A model generated the notes under the pieces. That model ran no database searches and was not told where the DNA came from. It saw only the letters and a program-made list of their open reading frames with translations. DNA of 64,000 nt from Phaseolus vulgaris. Taxonomy: Eukaryota; Streptophyta; Magnoliopsida; Fabales; Fabaceae. This document shows positions 50,501-59,469 of this stretch, one piece after another. The stretch is from NCBI RefSeq assembly GCF_000499845.2, contig NC_023751.2, forward strand, positions 8,908,335-8,972,334, read 5' to 3'. Each line of letters starts with the position of its first letter. Position 1 is the stretch's first letter. Position numbers and translations under genes: made by a program.

Positions 50501-51903
50501 GCTAATTGAATCTTTGGAAGACATCACTGGAAAAACATCAAGAAATTCAGATCAATACTTCAGGTGTTAACAAAGTTAGAAAATTCAGTAACAGCTAAAA
50601 TATTTAGCAGTGATATCATACTTATGACAGGGATGTTTTTGCAAATATCATGCTCCATAATCAACGTAAGAAGAGCATAGCCAGATATGGATGGCAAATC
50701 CACTTCGGTCAGTATAAGATCAACACTCCCCGGTCTTCCCTTGAGTAATTCCCACGCCTTCAAGCCATCAGAAACTGCAGCCACTGCTCAGAACAGATGG
50801 ACAAAGTTATTTTGAAGTTCTAAGAGTGTGTAATTAGTTTCAAATACTTAATTTTCTCACATTAAAGCATTAAACAAGAAGAGAAGGTCCATAATAGAAA
50901 TTCTTTAAGCAAATTGACAACTAAAATAATTATATCATGCAAGAAAATAATTGAATAACGTAAGCCTGTAGTTTCCAAACTGCCAAGACTCTTAAAGCAA
51001 GTTGAAAGGAGCCATTAGTTCCTTAGACTTTCATTGAACCCAGATCCCCATCACATAACCTGTCAGAAAATAGATAATTTCTTTTAAAAAGGAAAAAAAA
51101 TATTAAAACGTTGCAAAAGAAATAAAAGGCCCATTTTTGTGTACACAGATTTTCATTTCTCTCCCTAACTTATTTTTCTGTATTAAATCCTTATAAGCTT
51201 TCCGACTGCTGCCAACTTTATATTACCAAAAATCATATGTCAATCCTTTCTAATATTGAGACTCCAAAGATTTCGATTTCCTATACCCTCTTCTTCTTCC
51301 TGCCCGCACCCCCACCCCCCAAGGTTTACAACCAATCAAATTTACGGTTTCATCCCTGAAAAACAGAACAGAGACAGGGAGGGAAAGCAGAACAAACCAA
51401 TTCACATGCTTATTTCACAGCAAACCATTGAACATGCAAGCCACAGAAAAGGAGATAGAACAGAACCTAACCAAATGCAAAAGGAAAAACAAACAGTAAA
51501 ACTTAAAAAAATTGCAAATTATAATATTGACCATAAAGAAGCAAGCAAGTTCCCATATCCAGGTCGAGACAACCGCAGAAGAAAAAATATTAAAAAAAAA
51601 CAAACACAAACCCAAATTCACAAAAGAGAGAAAAAGAAGAACCAAAAGAAAATCAGCCTCGTGAAATTAAAGACAGAAGCGATAGAAGAAGGTTTTCTAA
51701 CCTTTGTAGCTGCATTTTCTGAGAAGCGCAGCTATAATCTGCCTTGTGGAGTCATCGGCTTCAACCAACAACACCCTCAAAATCATCCTAGGCAGAAACT
51801 TCTCCCATCTCATCAAGCCCTTCAATTCACCCTTGCTAGCACTCGCACTCTCTTCCTTCTCCACTCTCACTGACTTCTCTCCGCTCATCACCGTCTCCCC
51901 CAT
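47553..51903 (-). CDS. PRR5: PRR5-type circadian pseudo-response regulator, eight coding exons
   Basis: Exons (minus strand): 51702..51903, 50622..50783, 50396..50526, 50139..50294, 49417..49588, 48993..49323, 47797..48559, 47553..47708; all introns GT-AG. They sum to 2073 bases, 690 residues. Residues about 42-155 form a receiver-like domain with [13 protein letters not shown], but the phospho-acceptor Asp is Glu94 (LTEVDLP), while Lys146 (DYLVKP) is kept. That is the pseudo-receiver signature. Residues about 619-662 form the CCT motif ([20 protein letters not shown], then [15 protein letters not shown]), split by the last intron. The middle (GSDAQSSCTKP, EAIDLIG, LDLSLRR) matches PRR5 better than PRR9 or PRR7. 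Known role: nuclear repressor of CCA1/LHY-type clock genes in the afternoon and early night. ATG 51903 is the first in-frame ATG (the open frame upstream lacks one). Confidence 0.93.
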
Positions 51904-52183
51904 ATTCCAACCGAATGAACCCAGGTACCGGAATGGCACTACAGCATCAGAATTCAGAATCTTGGCGGAACCAAAACCTCTTTCACCAAGCACACAGAGA
52001 GAACAACAATCTCATATCTTGTATCCAATTCTGGTGGGTAAATACATAAAAAAGCAACAAAGAAAAAGGCGATATGTGGAAGCAATGGTGGACGGAGAGA
52101 CACCGTTAAGTTTAACAGCGAGTTGATCGAACGGCGTGGGACAAGAGAGAAACATTAACCGCCCTATGATCGAACGGCCAGCG

Positions 52184-52545
52184 AAAATATCCTTGTTTAC
52201 GAAAATATCTAGACACTTGGAGGCGGTGGCCCACATGCTCCACGTCATCAATCAGATCTGATTTTCGACCAAAGATCTAAAGCAAAAAAGCCATTGGGTT
52301 CTCGTGGTTGGTGCTGGTGGTGGATATTTTTTCATCCTCTTTTTTTTTTTTTTTTTCTTTTGGCTCTTATTATTTCGCTCCTTCCGTTTCCATCCAAATC
52401 CAAAATATCACAATTTATTATCTCTCTGCGGGCATTTGGATATTTTGGTGTGGGCCCCGCCGCCACAAAGATATTAAAATTAAACCCACTCTCTCTCTCA
52501 GATATTTTTGAGTGCATCTATCCATGGTCGACACCGAGACACGTG
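52184..52545 (-). promoter_or_regulatory. PRR5 promoter: evening-element cluster, TCP site, G-box
   Basis: Perfect evening elements AAAATATCT occur at 52202..52210 (plus strand) and 52500..52508 (minus strand). One-mismatch copies AAAATATCC occur at 52184..52192 (plus) and 52322..52330 (minus). A class I TCP-type site GTGGGCCC is at 52450..52457 and a G-box CACGTG at 52540..52545. All lie 280-640 bp before the start codon. MYB-like clock factors (CCA1, LHY, RVE8) are known to bind evening elements, including in the Arabidopsis PRR5 promoter. Function here is inferred from sequence only. Confidence 0.65.
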
Positions 52546-55295
52546 GCTCTGTTCTAGGGGATAGTCTTGTTTTGTGGCTTTGAAGTTGTCAAACGCTGTA
52601 TACCACACCCCCAAAGCCTCACGCGCCACACCTCTTCCGTGTTCCAAACACGCTCTTCCGTTGGATGCTAGAATATCCCATGGCGTGGGTCCCCCTTCTT
52701 CTTTGACTTTGTTTTTATGAGTGTAGGTGTGGTTCAGGGGTGACGCTCAAACCAACCTAGGACACTTTTCGATATCCTATTTGCTCCCACAAACCCTTCT
52801 TCTTTTTATCTCATAATCAACTCTCTAATTACTCCTTTTTTCCTTAACCACCATAATGCTTTCCCACTAATTCCAATCTCTACCACTATTTTATTTTTCC
52901 TCATTTCTCTCTTTCTTTCTTTTTCTCCTTCTTAATCCTCATCCCTTCCTTTTCTTTTGCAAACTATAACCCTCAACACTCCATAACTTTATTTCTTCCC
53001 AACCACTAATCAATCAGATATTGTGATGGCTATATTATGCAATAATTCAATAACAGTCTCATAATTAAAAAAATGGACTTTTCAATTTTAAAAAATAAAA
53101 TTAATACTTTATGCAATTTCTATCATAACCTACTTATGATCAAATTTAGCTGAGACTAATTTAGTTGGCATGAAGTTCTTTTATGAGTGAAGCTGTACAG
53201 TACAAGGACTAAACTTGGATTTGAAACCAAACAAATTATTCCATTTTTTTCTGTTTATTCTTTTCCACATTAGTTTATTTCCTAATTATTAGTTCTAAAC
53301 GAGAAAACTTTCATTTAGTAATCCATTTTGTGTTACTAAAACTGCTATTTTTCCACATCTGTATTATTTTTTTAAAACACGTGAGCAATTAGTTAGTATT
53401 GATTTATAAGTGCTTGCTATTGTTAGTGAGTGTTGAGTGCAGCTATAGTCTATGTAGCACGGACAATTAGCACTAACAACATACATAAAATTTCTAAAAT
53501 CTAGGATACGGAAATATGGATCTATAAATTATATAATTATGAATTATATAAATTGACAATAAAGATTTATTATGTTTCAAATTATTTTTTGGAACGGAAA
53601 GATTTTTTTCATGACTGGTTCACAAATATTTGTTTCTTATTTTTATAATCATAATAATAATTTATACAATGAAGTTTGAATTTTTAGAAAATTAATGTTT
53701 TTTTCCTTTTTAAAACTGTGTTAGAACTGTACTAGAATTGTCAAAAATCTAACAAATACATTTTGAATTGGACACTTCACGGATATATGTCTTACAGGTC
53801 TCATACGAGTGTCGGTGTCCGATACGAGTACCAGACACCAATACACCATTTAAGAGAGTGTTCAAGCTTCCTATGCTATAATTGTTTAAAATTCTAAATA
53901 ACTAATTAGAAATAGTATAACTTAAGAGACATGGATTTTAAGAATGTTTAAATTTACAATCTCACTCCTATAAATGTGCACATGTTTTAATGACATGCGA
54001 TTGGTTTGAAGTCTTGTTTGATTGAAAACTGTTCCAGGCTCCTGTACATGTGAAGAAGATGTGTCTCTTTGGATATAAAATATCTACGAACATTAACAGC
54101 CCTAGATATTACAGGGGAGAAGATATTTTGTTTTTAAGAGAAATGAAAATTATTCACAAAATTATATGCCAGCTAAATTTAAAGTGATAGGAAAACTTTT
54201 CTTTCACGTCCCCAAATAGTAAAAAATATACACTTCACAACTCCATATAATAATATAATAATATTTTAAATTAAAAATAAAATAAAATATATATATATAT
54301 TAATTTATTAGGTATTTTTTTATACTTAGATGATGTTAATGTATCAGTAAGCATGTGGTGAAGTATGGATAAGTGGCTTAAGAGAAGGGAAGGGAGAAAA
54401 AGAAAGGGTAGTTATTGTGATATGCATGAGGAAAAACATGAGGAAAAGCAGGTGAATGTATCATGTGCAAAGGGCGATGAACTATTTAAACTTGGTCTCA
54501 TTTTCCTTTTTGCAAGCTACAATGAAAGCAACAGAACACGATGCATTCCTGATTAAATAACTTGCATAGCTTAGCCATGGATGGGCCTATGACAAAAAAA
54601 ATAAATTGACAAGTTCACCCCTGCCTATGTGAATTCCAATTTTATTCTTATTTAAAATTTAAAAAATCTTATTTTTCTCTTAATTTCACACTTCATCATT
54701 TTATTTGTTATTGTTGTGAACTGCGCACCCTTATTATGACTCCAGAGTCGTGGCACCTGCCCTTCTCTATTGTTGTCCAAGCTTTCATTTTTCAGTTTGA
54801 GAGAAGATGAGGCTTGCGCAGGTTAAAGGAAGCAAGGCAGTGAAGATAAGTTCATTCTTTATCTGTTTTTTATATATCTGATTGGTCAATTCCAAAGCAC
54901 AAATTGGATTTGGCATCGTGTAGTGTACTGAATTACACAATTTGGTATATAAATTTAAAACATATAGCTTTTAAAATTGACCAATCTCATATGTACTTCA
55001 ACAATAAAAGGGTTCTGACTTTTGCAACCCGATATGCAAGAAGAAAAAGAAAAAAAAAAACGAAAAATCATGAAAAAAAAAAAACGCAGAACTCTCATCA
55101 CCAACTAACCTTCACGGCCTTCAACAGCCACCTCCAGCCACAGGCACCTCGAGCCACAACCACCCACCACAATGAATCCAAATTGAAGAACAACTCATTC
55201 ACTCAACCAAACCCTAACATATATTGCCAATGGGAAGAACCCATTGAGGTGCAAGGAGAATTTGCCTTCTTTTTTCATCCCAAATTCTCAAAGGA
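52546..55295. other. intergenic DNA, no gene seen
   Basis: 52546..53000 is CT-rich and may belong to the PRR5 upstream region. Beyond it the sequence is AT-rich. Open frames at 54365..54556 and 54904..55305 are low-complexity (K, H and P rich) with no recognisable family. Confidence 0.55.
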
Positions 55296-55639
55296 ATGTA
55301 GGTAGATTAATTTTTACTACACCTTTATACCTTTCTTCTGACACCCCCATAAGTTATGTTAAAAGACGTTTTTGGCTTTAAGTAAATAAATCCTAAATTT
55401 CCATACACTTCACCTAACCCAGCTTTCACCCCCGCGACACCCCCAACAACTCATTTGTGTTCGTTCAAGCTTTTCGGTGGTTCTTTACACTATTTGAGAG
55501 TCTTTCACAAGTTGTTTGTGGTATAGTCATCCTGCAGTAGAGATTTGTGTTGGTTTTGTGGTGGAAAATGTTGGTTTTTCACTTATATTTGATTGGGTTT
55601 TTTTCACAAATTTGAATCTTTCATAGGTTTTTTTATAAA

Positions 55640-55960
55640 CACATTCTCGATTATAGAATCTAAAAGTTATTCTCGGATTTTGAAAGAACTTCTAGATTTT
55701 AGAATCCAAAATATATTTTTTAATAAATAGATTTTAGACTGGAGAATTTGAAAGATATTCTCATATTCAAAAAAAGGCTTTCAGATTTTGTAATTCAAAA
55801 TGCTTTTTTTAACAAAATACATAATGGATTGCAGATTTTGGAAGTCGTTTCCAAATCCAAGAATAGCTTCTGAATACTCTAATACAAAATGTATTTTTTT
55901 AACAAATATATTGATTTTTATGGATCCAAAGGTTGTCTAGTACTTAAAATTTGAGTTTGG
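55640..55960. repeat. left subterminal array of AGATTTTAGAATC-type words in the MULE
   Basis: Five to six degenerate copies of a unit of about 60 bp: a GATTnTAGAATCnAAA-like imperfect palindrome followed by an AAnnTATTTTTTTAACAAATA-like spacer, with CTCGGATTTTGAAAG between. Confidence 0.6.
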
Positions 55961-55997
55961 CGTTGATTAAGTTAAGCATGATGTTGTTGACAAACTT

Positions 55998-56830
55998 ATG
56001 GCTAAAACTAGAGGTAGTGGATCCCAAGGTGATGGTCCAAAAAGACCTACATCATCAGCCCCTAATGGAGATTGGGCTGAATCAGGGGAAATGAATGGTG
56101 TTGATGCTCATAAGAGCAACTACAACATGAGGAAGCTAGATGACCATCTGACCTCTCTTTGCTTGTTAATTTTGTTGATCATGTGGTTGTCAGGGTGTTG
56201 TAGGGTGAGGTAATAATGAAAAACCCTTAAACTAAATTGTTGAGATTTAGATATTTATGTTGAATCATATTGAATAAATATAAATATTTTTGTCAAGATT
56301 GGGGAGATGTAAAATTGGTCTCCCATGGTAGAAAGTTAGGAAAATTTGGGATGCCCTCATGCTGAATTGAGCCTCTTGTCCTTAATTCTGGATTTTTGCC
56401 TTTGCGCAACATTAGTTATGAGGTGTGGGACAAGAGGTTGACTTCATCCTTTGTGGAGAGGTGGCACGAGGAGACCAACACCTTCCATGGTGAGAAGACA
56501 ATAACACTTGATGATATGTCGTCTCTTTCACATCTGCCCATTTTGGGTCAATTCCCTACATATGTCCCCCTAGAATACAGTGGAGTTGTAAATGTGTTTA
56601 TGGAGTTGTTAGGGGTGGACGAAGGTCATGGTAAGGATGAGATGAGGCAATGTCACGGTGCCCACATACAACTAAGTTGGCTTAGAGAGGTTTATCAGGA
56701 TTGTTACATTCTTCAATCTTGGTAGTGTGCTATGAGAGCATACTTGTTGCATCTGGTTGGATGCACCATATTTGCTTATAAGAGTGTCACATACATATTA
56801 GTTTCATACTGGTTGTTGTCCAGCCATCTA
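55998..56830 (+). pseudogene. plant mobile domain (MAIN/PP7L-like) pseudogene inside the MULE
   Basis: It begins MAKTRGSGS, like the M(A/V)RTRG start of legume MAIN-like / PP7 long-form-like proteins. After a frameshift near 56150 a DHVVVRV block appears, then an in-frame stop. The conserved core follows: SFVERWHEETNTFHGEKTIT, LDDMSSLSHLPI, then MRQCHGAHIQLSWLREVYQD, a stop (TAG 56723..56725), and in the same frame CAMRAYLLHLVGCTIFAYKS. These are hallmark blocks of the plant mobile domain (aminotransferase-like) family. In Arabidopsis, MAIN and MAIL1 help keep heterochromatin silent. Family copies are often found inside MULEs. At least three breaks make this copy non-functional. Confidence 0.8.
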
Positions 56831-57290
56831 TAAATGTGCAATAATTACTCTCAGGGAGGAACAACACTGACTCATTTTTCTAGTGTCCATATGAAGTTCT
56901 TTTCTCTCTCCCTTGATTAGAACACAAAACCAACTAAGAAGGTCAAAATTGTGGAGGTCACACCAACAATCTCAAGCAAAGACAATATATATTTGTTGAT
57001 TTTTGTAAGTGGTATCCATCAAGAACATAAAGCTAAATGCATTCAACAATTTCTCAACATCAAGATGAGTCCAAAAAACATCACTAACAACAAGCGAAGA
57101 CTCATGACACCTACTCCAGTGCATATAGTTGTCACAGTCTAACAACATCATTAATTGTTGTAATTCAATTCTTGGTCCTCTAACTGATCTCATGTATGAG
57201 TATATTGCATTGTATAATTGCTTTTCATTTATTGTGTCAAACCTAATAACAAAACCAAGTTCATAACCAACCCTACACACTCATTAAAGT
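56800..57290 (-). pseudogene. MULE transposase relic (MULE/FAR1-type domain), 3' part
   Basis: An open frame at 56972..57280 reads QLYNAIYSYMRSVRGPRIEL, QQLMMLLDCDNYMHWSRCHE, then VFWTHLDVEKLLNAFSFMFL and MDTTYK. This matches the region leading into and starting the catalytic MULE domain (the FWTHP..., MDSTYKTN pattern with its first catalytic Asp). After a frameshift near 56975 the text continues LEIVGVTSTILTF, and short blocks persist to about 56800. It is convergent with the plant-mobile-domain gene, as expected for two genes within one element. The rest of the catalytic domain is absent. Confidence 0.72.
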
Positions 57291-57384
57291 AAATATTATC
57301 CCGTAACAAAAACCTATACAAAATTATTATTACAACATACATCACTTGTTAAAGTTATAATATACATCAATGAAATGTTATTAA

Positions 57385-58587
57385 TGATGAATATTTTACG
57401 GCAAGTGTACCGTATCAGAAGTAATAATTTGTCCTTAAGGACGGATATCGAATCCACAAGGAACAATTGAAATATCAAGTATAAGATTCACTAAATAAAA
57501 AACAATAAATAAAAGATTTAGGATGTTTGTTTTGTATGATTGCAAGAATGTAAATAAAGCAAAGTAAATATTTGTTGATTCAATTGGGAAAATTGGGATC
57601 GAGGTTCATCATTCTCACTCTTTTTTATTTTGAAAAACATAATAATATTTTATCCTTTGATTGATATTGATGTCTGTATAAAATTCATTCATATCAATTT
57701 CTCGCATATAAAATTATTAAGATAGTCTCCTAATATCGATTCCTCGCATATTTATAAAAATTCTTTATCCTTACGATTAAATGTTGATAGCAATTAACAT
57801 TTCAAATCTATTTCTAACATTCAAATATGTTAAGCCTTATCATTTAGGTCAGATAGTTAGAAGTATTTCTCAGTCAAATCTAAGGATCAAAATTATGATA
57901 AAACAAACATTACGGATAAAATGACAATATCAATCATCAATCAAAAACAAAATATTATATTTAAATATCACCTCAATACATAAGAGTTTGAACAAATTAC
58001 TCATAATCCCAAATCATAGAATTAACCACTCATGTTGGCCATTACAAGCATGGAAAGCAATAAAAGAAGATCCAGGATGTTTTATTACACATTACAATCA
58101 AGAACATATGATTTTTTATCACCTTCTATTCTCCCAATGATGATTAGGGTTGTGTCTCACGCCTCATATTTAACTTAGTTGAACTTGGGCTAAGTGACTT
58201 CTCGTCTATGCGTGATTGGGCTCGCCTAGACGAGTTGGACGATAAAAAACCCAACTTCTCTAGAGTGATCTCGTCTGGGCGAGATTGAGCTCGCTTGGGC
58301 GAGTTCCTCTAAAAGGCTTTTGGCTTAGGCAAGTTTGGCCGAGTATTTGAGCGTTCTAGCTTTCCCTTTTTACCTTGTATATTCTCCTTTAGCCTTTCAT
58401 CTCCATTTCCTCCTAAAATCCTGAAATTAACATAAATTTGGGAATAAATTGTTCTTATTCATATTATAATCACAAAATATGTAAAAAGATTTAAATTCAT
58501 AAATTAGGGGTTAAATTATATTTATTTTAAATACCTATAAGTGTCTATATATTAATATGAAATATTATTGAAATATGACACTTATCA
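57385..58587. mobile_element. putative solo LTR (1.2 kb) nested in the MULE
   Basis: It starts TGATGAATATTTTACGGCAAG and ends ATGACACTTATCA, i.e. TG...CA ends, with 5-bp flanks ATTAA (57380..57384) and ATTCA (58588..58592), matching at four of five positions. It contains the GGCAAGTGTACCGTATC and GTCCTTAAGG..GGATATCGAATCC words familiar from plant LTR repeats. At 58195..58330 there are repeated CTCGTCTGGGCGAG / CTCGCCTAGACGAG palindrome-like modules. No internal coding region is present, which fits LTR-LTR recombination. The superfamily is probably Ty3/gypsy, by recall only. Confidence 0.55.
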
Positions 58588-58592
58588 ATTCA

Positions 58593-58800
58593 CCTCATCT
58601 ATTGTAAAATGGCTACCACAGTCCCCTTCAACCAATTCATGTTCAATGGGAACATAATTCACTAAGTCTTCCATAACAAACATTTTATCTACTTCATTGG
58701 ATCTTTGGTAAAAAAATTGGATCCCATGTCCATACTTCAACAATCATTATCCTATATCTACACTAACAAATGATAAATAAATATTTTATTATAATTTGAA
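58593..58800 (-). pseudogene. possible N-terminal piece of the MULE transposase
   Basis: On the minus strand a short frame reads MEDLVNY.VPIEHELVEGDCG and SHFTIDEV just beyond the solo LTR. This would place it 5' of the transposase relic at 56800..57290 if the LTR were removed. The match to MULE transposase N-termini is weak and rests on position as much as sequence. Confidence 0.3.
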
Positions 58801-58869
58801 CAATCCATAAAATCCACATAATGAACTTTATGCCTTACAAAAAATGTCCCATAGTAGAGCGTCTAGCAT

Positions 58870-59165
58870 TTGACTTTTGGATTGGCCAATCCAAAAGGTG
58901 TTTATGGATCTGCAAATACGTTCTGGATTGGCCAATTTGGAAGCCAAATGTTAGACACTCCAATTCAGAAGGTATTTCTAGATCTGGGAACCCCTTCCGG
59001 ATTGGCCAATCTAGAACATTGTAATGTGGAAACATGTTCTGAATTACACAATCCATAATGATTTGAAATGTGTTTATATCTTCTAGATTGGGCACTACAA
59101 AACTTGTTCCTAGATCCAAATAAATGTTATGGATTGGCCAATCCAGAATATTTTTTCAGATCTAG
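58870..59165. repeat. right subterminal array of GGATTGGCCAATCC palindromes in the MULE
   Basis: Four copies of the 14-bp palindrome GGATTGGCCAATCC or a one-sided variant occur at about 58880, 58925, 58991 and 59132, with decayed copies between. They alternate with AGATCTGG/AGATCTAGGAAC words. Open frames crossing it on both strands (58821..59119) are by-products of the palindromes, not genes. Confidence 0.8.
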
Positions 59166-59469
59166 GAACACATTCTGGAAAGGTATAAACAAATTTCAAA
59201 TTATTCCGAAATATAATCAAAATCACACCAAAAACGAATAGATCCACCACAAACAACCACAAATCACCGCAAACCATCTTGCAACTCGTGACAAAAGTAA
59301 CCATCATCGTGGCCTTCACGAAGCTCCTGACGCACTTATCCCACTTACCTTCACAACAAAAACTTCATAAAATTTAATTGTTTCACATTAAGGTATTTAT
59401 GGAATTAAATAAGTTATTGGGGTGCCAGAAGAAGGTATGCAGGTGCAAGAAGAAATAACCATGTAGGTA

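Larger units (their letters stand above)
55305..59460. mobile_element. Mutator-like element (MULE), 4.16 kb, with 9-bp target duplication
   Basis: Perfect 9-bp direct repeats ATGTAGGTA flank it at 55296..55304 and 59461..59469. The left terminus reads GATTAATTTTTACTACACC and the right, reverse complemented, GGTTATTTCTTCTTGCACC. Homology continues inward through TATACC, TTCTTCTG.CACCCC and .AATAA.TTAT. Further in, both arms hold related GT-rich text (TTGTGGTGGA, ACAAATTTGAA-like) and then an array of short palindromic words (left 55640..55960, right 58870..59165). It carries a plant-mobile-domain pseudogene on the plus strand and transposase relics on the minus strand. A solo LTR (57385..58587) is nested inside, so the original element was about 2.95 kb. 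Confidence 0.85.

Noticed and set aside
51901..51993. N-terminal extension of PRR5 by 30 residues
   Set aside because: The frame is open but begins with GTG and has no ATG before 51903; PRR5 relatives start close to the chosen methionine.
51256..52126. Plus-strand frames over PRR5 exon 1 and intron 1
   Set aside because: They overlap well-supported minus-strand exon sequence and intron; lysine-rich text without homology.
55640..55960. Possible structured RNA gene because of repeated hairpins
   Set aside because: Hairpins are imperfect, differ from copy to copy and lie in a transposon arm.
58870..59165. Regularly recurring palindromes resembling a repeat array such as CRISPR
   Set aside because: Spacing is irregular, repeats are degenerate, no cas-like genes exist and the genome is a plant. 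It lies in a MULE arm.
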